From positions 30,698,586 through 30,762,585 of the forward strand of contig CM040752.1 in NCBI GenBank assembly GCA_022829145.1: a stretch of DNA of 64,000 nt, given 5' to 3'. Source of the DNA: Albula goreensis (lineage: Eukaryota > Chordata > Actinopteri > Albuliformes > Albulidae). The translations under genes and the position numbers were made by a program. Shown in pieces: positions 12,094 to 24,500 of the stretch (the first letter of the stretch is position 1; each line of letters begins with the position of its first letter). The notes under the pieces were generated by a model. That model was not told the origin of the DNA, ran no database searches, and saw only the letters and a program-made list of their open reading frames with translations.

Positions 12094-15000
12094 GATTAGG
12101 GTCTGGTGAGGCCCCTGGCAAGCCATAAGCTTGTTGGCATCTGGTTGCACATTTAAATTATTGCTGATAATTTGTGGATAAATGTCTAGTCTTCATGAGC
12201 TGGATGGCCTGATCTCATCATTTTACACGTCCATACCCTTATGATCTTATACTTCATTCATTCTTGCAGGGTACGTGTCGCTGATAGCAGATATTCATGG
12301 ATGGCCTCCACACAAAGTTACACAACAAGACAATCCAGCATATTATGCAATGTACAGAGCCCATCAGACCAAAGCCCATTATTTCAGGATATGATTGATA
12401 TTTATGTGCTATATTTTCCTGCTGGTTTTGTATTTGAGCTGCATATGAAAACAGAATACATTGGGCTCATAGGGCTCTGTTTTAATGGTCCATATTCATG
12501 GTGCAGAGGTCAAAACAGACCGAATTCCCTTTAGTAATTGCTGCTGTGTTTATCTCGAAATGATGCAACATCAATTTCACAGAAGTGGAATGCCATAGTT
12601 CAGTGACTACAGCGGTATACTCCAGACTGTTATAAAATGACTTTGCCCTCACGCAGATATCACATAAGTCTGGCTTTTCAAATAAAGGTGTAGCAATTAT
12701 TCAAACAGTCTTTTCATCACAGTATGGTTTTGGACCGTCAAAATAGAGCTCAAAAAATCCTATGGCTAGATTTTTATCATTTATATTTCATTGAAGACAA
12801 GCAAATGTGTCCTTTAGAATATACTCTTTCCATTTAAGACAGGTTAGCAAATGCCCTTCAGGAGACTGAAATCCATTTTGATCGGACTGTGTGTGCCCTA
12901 GAAGAAAACAAAAAAACTAAGTGCATTTCACAGAGCCTAACCCTTGTATGTCGTCTCATTGTGAAAAAGAAGGGTAAAGCTCTGCTGCTGAAAGCACATA
13001 TTGGGGCAGACAAGAGAATGGAGGTGCAAAAAATGGTGGAGGTGCACAAGAGAGTTTGACACATGTTGTATGAGATGCTGCCTGTTTGGGTTTGAGCATG
13101 CTCGCGTATTCACAGTGACATCTGCACATGTGCAGTGGAAGAGCCAGATCCAGTCTGAAGAGCACTCGACGGCAGTTAATAGTGATATTTCTCACCATTT
13201 GGGTGCAGAGAGATGGAAATTCCTGCCCACACTGATTATTGCGGAGATGAGGGCACTCAAGTTATGGAAATATGTGGCAGCCATTGGCAGCAAATAAACG
13301 CATCACGCTGCACGTTCTGTTCTGAATCCGCTGAATGGTGTTTTATACGGTGCGCTAGAGCAAACATATTTGCACTCCACAGCTCATAATTACACACCCC
13401 CGTGCCAAGTGGTACATATTTTTTTGTGACCACAGAACCACACAGACGCTTGCCAAAGATAATGAGCTGAGTTTTAAAAAAAAAAAACAAACGCAGGCCG
13501 CAGCCTCTGAGATGAAAGTTGCCTCTTTGACACCTATGCTGTTCAGCTTCAAGGAAGTGACAGTGAAGCTTGGAGAACGTGGGCATTGGCAGATGTTCCA
13601 ACATCTGCCGGCCATGAGCCTTTTCGCCCGCTCCTGAGACTGAGGCGTACGTGTAACCAGCACTTCTGCTTAATTGGATTCAGTGTAAGCTAAGGCCTAT
13701 GGGTTTGTTTGTAAAACATGGGTCAAAGATCTCTGAGAAACCAAGAGACACCTGAGAATACTTGTGAATGCAAGAAAAAAAAATGATAATAGGAAGGAAA
13801 CAAACAAGCTGCTGTGTTTAGTTTCAAACAGAGGAAATGCTCTCCCTCTCCTTCATTGAGAAAAAAAAATAAACGCTTCTATGGCTTTCTGGTTTTGCAC
13901 TTCACTTGTAAGTGTTATGATTAGCCAATACAATTTATAGTAATTGTTGTGATATACCGTCAGGCAGCAGGAAGTGAGATTCTAGTTACAAAAAACACTT
14001 AGCAACAAGGTAGCTAATGGTAGAGACAGTTGGAGTCATCATAAAAAAACCTTAAAGCATGAAGAACTTTTTGAAAGTGATAGATTGAAGGTTGATATAG
14101 CATCCAATGTCCCTTTGGATTAAAAGTTAAAATTGAGTTGCCAAAAACTTCTAGAAAGTGCTTTGGAGATAGAAACTCCTGTCTGCAGTGTTTGAACTGT
14201 AAGTTCTTTATTTCCCATCCTAAAGATGTTTTGATGACAGACAGATGCACTCTGTCAGGTGGTTGGATTAGATCAAACAAAAAAAAACCCCACACACACA
14301 ATTGAATTGGGAACTTCCTGTCAGTGGGGAGAATTTTTGTAAAGTAAAACCACTCTAAATGAACTGGCATCAGCAAATCTTATGTAGCTGCACCTTTGAA
14401 AACAAAGTTTAAATATGAATCAAAAATGAAAGAATAGTTGATCATTTGATTCATAGATTTTGACCTTAAAAAATCTACTCTATTTTTTTTTTAACCACAG
14501 AAACTATTCACAACCGGTCAACATAAAAGGCAGAATCCTGAAAATGATTCCATTTCACACTCACACTCACACATACACACAGCATATCCATTTCATCCTG
14601 GGCATTTTTTCCATCTCAATTTTTGTTTTCAAAGCTAATGATATCATGCAGCATTGATTGCTTTACTCTCGAAGACAGTCTTGAAACACTCGAGCTGTAC
14701 TCTTTTTCATGTCGAGTGCTTCTAAATATTGATTCAGAGCTAAAAGGTGGAGGAAACAGAGGGGAGTATCGACTGTCTGAAAATGTATTGTTCCATTCGT
14801 AAAGAAGGCTCAGAGTGGTTTTCAAAATACAGGAGTGCTGGATCTGCCGGAGGGTGTCAGGAGTGTGGCGGCACCGGAGAGTAGAGAAGGGGGACATTAG
14901 GGAGGGGGGGGTGTGACAGGGCGGATGGCTGCGACGGGATGACGACATGGCGTAAGACTGATGGAGAGTGATGGGATGACACTATCCATGCATTGATCCA

Positions 15001-15110
15001 TGTAATGGCGCCTTTTCCAGTTCAGCTGCTGCCAGTGGTCCATTTTACATGCGTAACATGACCCTTAGCACTGCAGACATTTGCATTGTTTGTCACATTT
15101 AGCTGAATCC

Positions 15111-15730
15111 TTGGGGCACAGTGGTGTCAGCATAATACAACAGTCAGGGATCTGAGCCTTGCCATTTGGAGATTGCAGGTTCAAATCTCATGGAGGGCAG
15201 TGCTGTTGTACCTTTCTGGCAAGGTACTTAACCTGGGCTGCGTCCGATACCATACACTACACCGTATAGTAGGCAAAAATCTGTATGTGCAGTATGTAGT
15301 CTGTCCGAAATCTCAAACCGGCTGAATCAGTATGCGAGCGTCACTCAGATGGCGTACTGCTTCCGGCTATCCCACAAGGCTGTTGAGTGGATACATACCA
15401 ATGAAGAAGACGGCAGAGATGGCGGAGTTCTGTTAAGTTTGATGATGAATGTATGTCAGCTGTAAACTTCCGGCTATTAGACTGAAGAAAGTAGCGACTA
15501 GTACATCTATGGTAGTATGTCTGAAAGCTTGCATACTGCACTGAGTAGTAGGTACTTTGACGTTGACGAAAGAGCAGTTTGCTTTTGTTCGAATTTAGTA
15601 GGCACTGAGTAGTATGCAATTTCGGACGCAGCCCTGGATTGCTTCAGAAAAATACCCAGCAGCATAAATGTGTAGTGTGTAAAGACATGAGCTGTGTTTG
15701 TAAAGGTGTCTGCTAGATGCCTAAATGGAT
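15111..15730 (+). mobile_element. tRNA-derived SINE with L2-type tail, split by a transposon
   Basis: A tRNA-related head starts near 15111 and contains a B box, GGTTCAAATCTC (15178-15189). The body phrase AAGGTACTTAACCTG, common in teleost SINEs, is interrupted at 15236 and resumes at 15634 with CTGGATTGCTTCAG. The element ends in a tail resembling GTGTCTGCTAGATGCCTAAATG, a decayed version of the L2-shared tail. Without the insert the SINE is about 220 bp. It is non-autonomous and was presumably mobilised by an L2-clade LINE. Confidence 0.8.
15236..15633. mobile_element. 398-bp non-autonomous DNA transposon (MITE), 3-bp TSD
   Basis: The element begins GGCTGCGTCCGAT and ends ATTTCGGACGCAGCC, so the outer 12 bases are perfect terminal inverted repeats, with looser similarity inward. 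The flanking SINE gives the empty site: CTG is present at 15233-15235 and again at 15634-15636, and removing one copy plus the insert restores the expected SINE phrase. A 3-bp target duplication and short inverted repeats fit a PIF/Harbinger-like MITE, although CTG is not the usual TWA target of that group. There is no transposase; the 92-codon antisense frame inside is not meaningful. Confidence 0.85.
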
Positions 15731-15984
15731 CTTATCAGACCCCCAGACTGACTGCGTAGGGCCATGTTCCAAGAACACAAGCCGAGTGTGCAGTACAAGG
15801 ATTTTCCACATGTTATCGGGCTGTTTTGCAAACAGAATATTTGGCTCTTAACCCTGGTATCTCATTTGTCACACAATGACAAAAGAAGGAAGCAGAAAAT
15901 GGCAGATAAATGCCTGGGTTATTTGGTCATTTGTGCCATCCCTCTTCATAAAAAGGGCCTTTTTTTTGCCCACACAATCTTGTT
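15731..15984. other. Unique non-coding sequence
   Basis: A short gap between the SINE and a candidate regulatory block. A 77-codon open frame here has no recognisable similarity. Confidence 0.5.
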
Positions 15985-16400
15985 AAGCATTTATTAAGAG
16001 AATGGCGATCATTAATTTGAGAAGTGTCAACTTTGATTAATTATCTCATTACAGATTGAATTATTACTTGTGTTGCACATGCAAATTATTGCAAATAACA
16101 GTTGAAGACGGTCTGAGATTCAGCCATGTCACTCGTGATTAATGTGTCACTCCTGGCACAATGATACACTTGTTTACTGCAAAAGTATAATAGGAGGCAT
16201 ATAAAAGTGTAATTAGTGTTAAAGAAATGAGCTCACCTCCAGCCCCTGGCAATGCGAAATTAGACTCCCTAATTAAATTATGGCCAGGACACTTCCTTAG
16301 AGTCGATTCACCCGCTTTAGAGACATGAAGGAGCAACACGGATTTGACTCCAATTAAGTCTGTGGAGAATGTTACATTCCATAATCTTCATTGTAAGTCT
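15985..16400. promoter_or_regulatory. Candidate conserved non-coding/regulatory block
   Basis: The block packs CTTTGATTAA (16031-16040, TCF/LEF-like plus a homeodomain core), ATGCAAAT (16079-16086, POU octamer), TTGCAAAT (16089-16096) and CTAATTAAATTATGG (16269-16283) into about 250 bp. Such a mixture is typical of deeply conserved developmental enhancers. It is the strongest enhancer-like stretch I see, but I cannot test conservation. Confidence 0.4.
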
Positions 16401-16401
16401 C

Positions 16402-16423
16402 GTGGGGGGTGGGGGGTGGGGGG
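16402..16423 (+). other. G-quadruplex-prone run
   Basis: Three runs of six G separated by single T (16404-16423) follow a CGT step. Four G-tracts of three or more can be drawn from these runs with short loops, so an intramolecular G-quadruplex on the + strand is plausible. It lies at the right edge of the candidate regulatory block. Confidence 0.5.
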
Positions 16424-17372
16424 CTTTGTGCATAATCTCGATTTGAAAAGCAGCTCCTGTTTCAAAGGTCTAATTCGCTGTCCAGATCTCATAGTGCCCC
16501 GCAGTGTCCTTTTAATCTATATTCGAATTATAGCATAGATTAAACCTAAACCAAAATGAAGCTCCCAGACTCTCGAGGCATAAATAAGAGCAGCTTCTTT
16601 TGTATTCCGGGGACCTCAGCAATGTCTGCCTTTTTGGTTACTCCTGATGTGATCGGTATTTTCTACAGGCCGACTTCAGAAATTGCTTAGTAGAGGAGTA
16701 AACGACTGTTCAGAGAACATGCCCTGGAATGTGACAAAAGCCTCACCTCTTTCCTGGTGAGAGCAACTTTATGACATCATCATGAGGCCTGCTTGAGCGA
16801 GGACAACTGTGATAGAACACCATATCTGAATGCTATACGGCAAGATGGATAAAGTAGCAGTGCTATTTTGTTCAGTTGTAATTAGAATTTTCATTTGAAA
16901 CAGAATGTGGAACAGGCTATGTCATATCCGCCCATTAAACTGCTTCTCCATGCAGGTTATTGAAAAATAATTGACACCCTCTTGACCAAACAGAATAGTG
17001 TATTTAACCAAGCCATTGCACATATATATTCATGAACAGAATGCCTACTTCAAGAAAGCCACATATCAATGGTGGAGGCCTCTCCTATGACAAGTATAGG
17101 TTTTATTATGCATTGAAAGGGAGGCTTGCATACATTTGCATACAGTCAGAGTAAGGAAATTGCTTCGTCCAGAATCCATCTGTAGTAGGCCTTTGGAATG
17201 AAAAGCATGTGAAGCATGGGTGCTTGAGCTGAGGCTGAAGTAGTGGACATGCACATCGTTGCATAAGATAGGTGTTTGATGAGAGGCCGTGGATCAGATG
17301 GATTTAGTCATTGCTGATGTTTGGTCTGGTCTCAGTCATAGCTTCAGGTCTACTCCAGCAGCTGAGTCTGAA
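16424..17372. other. Unique non-coding sequence
   Basis: No gene or repeat recognised. Short open frames only. Confidence 0.5.
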
Positions 17373-17392
17373 CAATAATAATAATAATAATA

Positions 17393-17438
<46 letters not shown>
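17373..17438 (+). repeat. (AAT)n microsatellite
   Basis: About 22 units of AAT with one interruption (AGT near 17396). Confidence 0.95.
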
Positions 17439-17439
<1 letters not shown>

Positions 17440-17590
17440 TAATTTCACCCTGAATCCTGCAGGTTGAATTGAAATGCCATCTCATTAAATACCACAGTTC
17501 CAATTCTAAACCAGCACTATGCTTTCAGGAAATGAGTTTTTTTGGCTTCAATATTCATTTTGAGTATGCACAAACACACATACACAATCA

Positions 17591-17611
17591 TACACACACA
17601 CACACACACAT
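17591..17611 (+). repeat. (CA)n microsatellite
   Basis: About ten CA units inside a short CA-rich stretch starting near 17570. Confidence 0.9.
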
Positions 17612-17860
17612 AGTGATGGCCAAACAGGATTACACGTTCAAACATTCTCAGAAAAGGGCAAAAGCAAAGACCAGATCCCCAGACAGTTGTATGACTGACT
17701 ATAATACTAAAAATCAGCTCGACCTTGTATGAACAATTTTAGTTTGAATCTATGAATTAGATGGATTAGATTAGTGTAGGCTTCTGCCAAATGTTTGGTA
17801 TTTCAGGAGGCTAACTGCAAGAGCCTTAAATATCATGAACGAACGAACAAGTGAAAAAGA

Positions 17861-17885
17861 TTATATATATATATATATATATATA
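17861..17885. repeat. (TA)n microsatellite
   Basis: About twelve TA units, flanked by AGAT on the left and ATCT on the right, so the tract is the centre of a perfect palindrome. Confidence 0.9.
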
Positions 17886-18244
17886 ATCTACAATAATAAT
17901 AATATATAGTTATTCATCCATTATAAATATAGTTAGCGGTCTCAGGTCTGTCTACCTGTGCTGTGCACAATAGGTCATGGGAGCATATTTCAGTGCATTT
18001 GTGTTTTTCATTTATGGTTTGAACAAATGCCCTGTGTGAAACCTGACTGAGGCATTGTGTGACTATGGGAAATAACAGAGTCATTGTACCTCCCATTATA
18101 CTGTTAGGAGTCCTGGTGAGGGGGACACAGTGGAGCTGATGGGAGTGAATGACGTGCAGGGGCATGTTTTGGTGATTTTGGAAGCATTCCAACCTTCCAT
18201 TTGAACCAGCTGTGACTCTGTAAAGGAGTGGTATAAAATAACAT

Positions 18245-18548
18245 GCTCCACTTCATTTTGGGAGGGTGCAACCACTTTGCCCAGTTTGACAATTTAATTT
18301 GTGAGACTTGCTGTAGTAACACTGTGAGCCATTACAAATGAACCTCCACTGTATGCGTATTTTCAAAGCCAAGTGAACATAATGAAGTGGAGCCATGAGC
18401 GTATCATAAATACGAAATACAGCCCAGCTTCATTTGGGAGGGTGTAACCACTTCACCAGATTGACAATTTAATTTGTCAGACTCACTGTGGTAGCACTGT
18501 GAGCCATTACAAATGAAGGGAAGCTGTATGAGCAATTACTAAGATAAG
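18245..18548 (+). repeat. Direct duplication, about 176 bp period
   Basis: Two related copies, 18245-18372 and 18421-18548, share long identical words: TTGACAATTTAATTTGT and CACTGTGAGCCATTACAAAT. The offset between matching positions is 175-176 bp. The copies differ by scattered substitutions and a 1-bp indel, indicating an old segmental tandem duplication or two fragments of one repeat. No coding content. Confidence 0.8.
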
Positions 18549-21399
18549 TAGTACAGTTGTAAAAAGCTGTATGGTTTAGACGGTGTACTGTTAAACAGTC
18601 TGTACTGTCAATATCAAAGAGATGGAAGAGAGCATCACATCAAGCTGGAACACTGGTGAGAAAAAAATATGAAACAATGACCACATAATTGCTGAATGTA
18701 CCAAAATACTTATAATTGCCGATCACGGTGAATAATTACAAACAGGATTAAAACTAGCATGTTTTGTGCCACACATAATTAATGACACAGGCATTTAATT
18801 CCAGGTGTCCTTCTCTCATGGTGTTAACTGTAAATGGCGCTGAGTTTGGCCCTGGAGAATGCAGGCCTCTGCAGTATTATCTAGAGAGGCTAACATTTTA
18901 CTAACCCATCATTATTCCTATGCAACTCCTCTCTTTCACAACAAAACAGCACAATTAATGTTGAACACAAGCCTAGACAGCAGGCATCAAGGCGAAGTGC
19001 TTGTGAAAGTACTTTGAAGATTCTGAGAATGAGCAGGGGCAGATTAAACTCTGCAAGTGAACACATTAAAAAAAAAAAAAGGAAAGAACCAAAGAGGTAT
19101 CCGAGACCAAATTGTTTTGGTCCCTGGATCGAAATCGCTCCAAAACAAAAGAAAAAAAAATTAATGCTAGTTCCACTCAAAAAAAGGACATGCTTCAGGA
19201 AAGGTGAAAGTGGTCTGAAAGCTTCCGATGCCCCCACCCCCCCCCCACCCACCCACGGAAGCCCTGCCGAACCCTCTCCACCATCCATTTGCAGAACATA
19301 TCCAGTGTATCTTTCAAGGAGCTGACAGGCTGCTGCTCTCAAGCTGAGGGTTGCGTTCTACTCAAAAAAAAGTTAAGGAAAAGCATACAAGTGTTGGCAA
19401 AACAATTCAGCAAGGACTAAAGTATTTGTCTGCGCTAAGTCTGTTGAGCTTGTCCTCCTCATGTACTATTCATATGGAACACACTCCTTCTTTGCGGAAG
19501 CTTGAAGCCTTACCATGCACAAAATAGTGACAACATTTTTTGACGTCAGGGCTATTTTTAAAATCTCACTGAATACGCCGCACGTCTCCTTAACTGCCGT
19601 AACCTACAAACTGCAACGGAAGCAAGGCAGACGCCATGGAGGTGGTCAGAGGCCTTAAGTAATGGAGAAAGGCATTAAAAATTCATGCTGTTGTTCGACT
19701 GTGCTTCTCTTCCCCTTGTTTATACATGCAATTATTTGCTCATGAGGTATGGCCGATGTCTGAAAACAACTCCAAAAATTCTTTGGGGGGCATGTTCAAT
19801 ATTGCAAGGGCTTAGAATTTAACTGGCAAAACCTGTCTTTTACTATTAAGTGTTTTTTTTTTTCAAATACTATTTTTCAAGTCATTTAGTAGCATAATTA
19901 TTTCTTTGTTGTCATTTAACTCCCTTTTTTATTATCTGAAACAAATTAAATATCAAAGTTTTTGGAGGGGCTCGGAAGGACATTAAAAAAGCATCCCATG
20001 GAGGTTTGACAAAAGCTAACACACACTGCAATTCATTACATTAATCAGAGGACAGACAAAAACGCTTATTCCTCAAAAAAGGCTTTTCATTCACATCATG
20101 TTCTCTCCTCTGTGACTCTGCAGAGCCTGGCAGTTGGCATTATCGCTAACTAGCCATTTCCCGCCTTTGATTATTTACAACTGGGACCTTTGGCAGGAAG
20201 TGGTCGTGCTGCCCAGAACTTGGGGATCAGGCTCATGTCACGCAGATCGGCATCCTGCTCCCAAATCAGAGCAGGAAAAATTTGAATTTCACGCCGACCT
20301 CGGATGCCACTGTCAACAATCTCGAGCTCGTGCCTGCTGACTGCTGCCTCACCAGCGATGGAAAACCCAAAACGCTGAATGATAGTTTCAGGAAAAGATG
20401 TCTCGGGAAACAACACTGGTGCAGAAACAAAATTGGTGCTATTTTAGAAGTACATGGATAAATAAAATGGTCATTTTAATGTCTGTTGCGACTCAGCTCG
20501 CTTGATGCCTGAGGTGGAAATCAGTCCCTGATTAGAGAGAAAACATGAAAACTTGCAGTACTACTCGCCCAAAGGGCTAGACTTGAATAACCCTACCTGC
20601 CCTACATAGTGATTGTGCATACACATAGTCAATTCCCATTGACTGCAAAGTGTCTTGCACCTTGTTATTTCTCCAGCGATCTTGAGTCGCTTTGAGACAT
20701 CATGACGCGAATCATGGTGTGCGTTATCACGATGCTCCCCTTCCGAAGATGCAGCAAACACTCAGGATACGCTTCTGTGACGAGCACTCAAGCACTTTTA
20801 ATAATCTGTCTCCAGAAAAATGCAGGACAACCATGAAGATAGATTGAGGAATACATAATTGATCAAAATGACCGTGAGTATGTGTGCGCGCGTGTGTGTG
20901 TGTGCGATCTGACACTGTAGGCCTAGAGGAATTGAGATATTGAAGAGCAAATTCATATCTGTTTCCTGACATTATTCTAATGGGAGATTACAGCAAACAG
21001 CTTGTTACTGTTTGGGGCACTGTGATGTATGAGTTGCAGATGAGATTAAGATGTATGGGGGGGTGGGAGCTGCTCTGAGAAATGGCCTGATCGCTATGCC
21101 ACTGATAGTGGAGTTTGGGGAATGCCCGAGTCATGGCGTAATTGATGATCTTGTAATCCAGGATTACCTGTCACTCCTCAGCAAGGCAAAGGGATTATCA
21201 GGTGTCTGACAAATGTCCTAATAAACCGTCAGACCTGCTCTGACAATAAACAAAGCAGGGAGCCGAGCTCCGCGTTCACCTGCCCAAGCAATCCATCAGA
21301 TCAGAGAGACATCAGACAGGAGGCACACCCTGAGAAGGGTGCAAAGAGGTTTTTAACTCAGGGGTTTCTCACCTCCCACTTGAAAGACAATCATTGTGA
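18549..21399. other. Unique non-coding sequence
   Basis: About 2.8 kb with no gene. A C-rich run at 19231-19255 (CCCCC, C10, CCC, CCC) could form a G-quadruplex on the minus strand. A GT run lies at 20880-20905. Antisense-overlapping frames of 103-150 codons near 18890-19342 cross poly-A and poly-C runs and look spurious. Confidence 0.55.
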
Positions 21400-21515
21400 C
21401 ATTTGGCAAGGTACCTCACCTGAATTGCTTCATTAAAAAAATGGCAACTTTACAAACAGATTGCTTAATTATATTGTGAAAGTTTGTCTATGTAAAGTAA
21501 CTGCCTGAATGGAGT
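21400..21515 (+). mobile_element. SINE body relic (tentative)
   Basis: GGCAAGGTACCTCACCTGAA, followed by TTGCTTCA, matches the body phrase of the SINE at 15111-15730. The tRNA head is not recognisable and the tail is weak. A decayed SINE fragment is likely. Confidence 0.45.
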
Positions 21516-24500
21516 ATAGAAACCAGGTCTTATCACAAGAGTGTATCTCAGATGAACCAAAAATCTAAAATGTGTTGGATGATTTGAAATTGTTCCAGTT
21601 CCAAAGCCTAAGTGGGACAGGGCTGGTTTACAGGCCCAAGGCTAAGTCCCAGGTAGAACAGCACTGTGAAATACAGACAGATTTGGTGAATAGGACCAGT
21701 GTGTCACCAACAGGCTTGATCTATTGATCCAGTATGCTACACTTTGCCCACCCTTGAAGCCAGATGTTTTCCGATGGAGTGCCTGGTTAGCATCCAGCAA
21801 TGTGCGCTAACAGACTGGGGTAGGATCATTTTCTGCACCCATTCCTTTGGGGTTTCAGCTCTGGACCCTGGGCAGAGTCATACCACACTGGAGTAAGGAA
21901 CCAATCAGGTCCACAGTTATGAACTTGAGAAGTGTCCCTAATGTGACCCTAATCACCGCCCCAACAAGGAGCGCAGCACGTATTACCACATAGGCCTGAG
22001 AATCACCAGCTTCAGCGCCATCCTGCTGCAGTCAGCAGATATCCCTCTTATCGCCACCTCTGAAGGCCCACTTGACTAGGCCTGACATTTTACGGCTGTA
22101 TTTCACATGCTGCCATTTTAAAACGCTGGTGCACAATGGCTCAAGTCAGAAAATCGACATCAGAAAAAATCAAACTTCGGCCCTAAATGATTTTCCATTT
22201 GCAGTGATGTAGGTTCAGGTGCTTAAGGAGAAAGGGTAGCATGCAACCAGAGGCTGTGTTTCCTCTTGTTTTATCCATTTTCAAACACTGACACTGAATT
22301 GATTAGGAACATGAGTATATATAATGACAAGAACAGACTGTTCAGCCCTTCTACCCTTTTCACTTACTCACAGTACAGAGCAGGAGTGGGCTGCCTATCA
22401 AGTGGGTGTTATTTTATTATTATTTTCAACTTTAAATATCAAAATTTAGATGCAAGAAACCGGGAAAGATGAGCTGCATTTGCGGTCAGCTGTTCCATTT
22501 GATCAATTGAGTGAACCACAACAAAAACAGTCGCAATTAAAGCCTGCATGTCCTAGTTGGGCACTCCTTGGTCTGTGTCCAATCTGGTTTTAAATAACCC
22601 CATGGCTCTTCACCTCTCTCTGACTGAAGCGACATGCTGTTCCATGGAATAGCAGTCCTATGGTTTTGAAAAAAAAAAAAAAAAGCTTCCTAAATATAAT
22701 CACCTGCAGAAGTGACTGACACCTGTTCTCAAGCTCACACCCACCTTTGAAAGCCGCTCATAGAACAGGTACAAAAGGAAACCATCAGGTGGCAAATTGA
22801 GACGAACATAAATAACTTCTCCCATAATGCCTGGAATTACTCCTTATTAAAACGCAAAAAGCCAATTTGCAGGTTCCTGGCCTGAAAGGAATACTAAGCA
22901 GGAGCCTTTCGGAATTTGTCATTGCAATCGGCTCTTCTCAACTGGGCCGCGCGAGGAATCGACAGCATGAGGGCTTAATAAGCTCCTGACAGAAATGAGA
23001 ATGAGTTCAGACTGCCTTTCAACCCCCAGCTTCGTCACACATGCAGACACAAACCCAGCAAAGAGAGGAAGCTTCCTGGCTCTTTCAATAAAGACATGCT
23101 TAATCCACTGCCCCCAACCCCCCACCCTCCCAAGCCCCGTGCAGAACGTGTTTATCATTTACATGTGTTCTGTACAGCTCTGTCCAGCTTTGAATGAGCA
23201 GGGCAAGCATCCCAGAATAGCCATTTCCCTTTTTGGCCTTCAGAGTCGCCACAGTAACACCCCCCTGTTCCTCAAATTCCATTCCATTTTCCTGTCATTT
23301 TTAACACGCAGGTCTAGATTTGATCGATATTTGTCATCGAGTCTGCCATGCTAGGACATCTCAGTGCAGCTCTCAGTTTCCAGTTATTCTGAGATGTTCA
23401 GTGGTGCTCCATGACAGAACTCCCAATTTGATGACAGCTGCGTAACTCCCCACCTCTGGGTGCCAAACAGTCTTATCACAGCCATAACAACACATGGCTT
23501 CACATGTTACTGACTTCCTGGATCATAAGCATCTGTAAGCTTTCCTTGCTAAAAAAAATATTTTCATCACTGTTTCTGAAGCAAAATCACCACCTTTTTT
23601 ATGACTATGTCGTGAACGAGAGTGAATGATTTATGTCAACAGTTTACAAACAACTCCCAACATTTGCGATGCAGTAAAAGAGTCATGACACCATTAATTC
23701 ATATCACCACATAATTAGTAATACTAATGAGGTGGTTATTGAAGAGAGATTTTATCCGTTTTAAATTGTTAAGTCAGGTAAAGAAAGGTACCTGTGCACT
23801 GCCAAAGTGCACGGTTTCCTGTAACTGATCTATCTTTTTAGTGCTGAAATAGAAGTTTCAATGACTTGGCTCCTCGTCAAGACCCGGAGGGCTGAAACAT
23901 TGTCTATTTGTCTGTTCGCTAATAAGCCCCTTACAAAATGACAAATATATCACTTCCTGGAAGCTTCATACCAGAGACTGGGTACCCTTACTTTAATATA
24001 CGCTTTCACTTTGCCAACTACCTGGATTAACAATTGATGGCCTTAGGCATTTCTGAACTTGAGCATCATCGAGCAATCCATAAAAATATGAATAACTGGG
24101 AGCTGGAATTCATCCAAGGTGTTGACTTAAGACCATTATTAGATCTTATTTGAATAATGAGTTTTATTTCTGGGCCAGAACAAAAGGCCCTGCCGCTGCA
24201 TCTTTCTCCGATGACACTGGGGGCCCCTGTCCCAGCTGCACCCGATCAGTGCATTTGTACCTGTGAGTTCACAGCAACCTTTGACATATGCTGGGTCTAT
24301 TCTTCACTCATCAATTACATCAGTTGATTACACTGAAAGCTCACCTCACCTGGTTTCTAGGCCCTGAACTGTCTATGAAATTTGAAATATAAGGCAAAAA
24401 AAAAAAAAAGAACCACTGATTTTTGCAGGGACCAGGACATGGGAGCATTGTTTAAAACAGGGGTCAACATGAGTTGTATTAAATTAATATGAGCTTACGG

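Larger units (their letters stand above)
10667..15110. other. Unique non-coding sequence
   Basis: About 4.4 kb with no gene. It includes a poly-T run (11285-11306), a candidate regulatory block (11390-11580) and a set of ACTGGGGCAC words (11960-12093), both listed separately. Open frames reach about 120 codons but overlap antisense frames and show no domain. Confidence 0.55.

Noticed and set aside
22782..22795. CTCF-like word CCATCAGGTGGCAA
   Set aside because: Matches 12 of 14 degenerate positions, but matches of this quality are expected by chance in 64 kb. Similar weaker words at 28519 and 46067 were also dropped.
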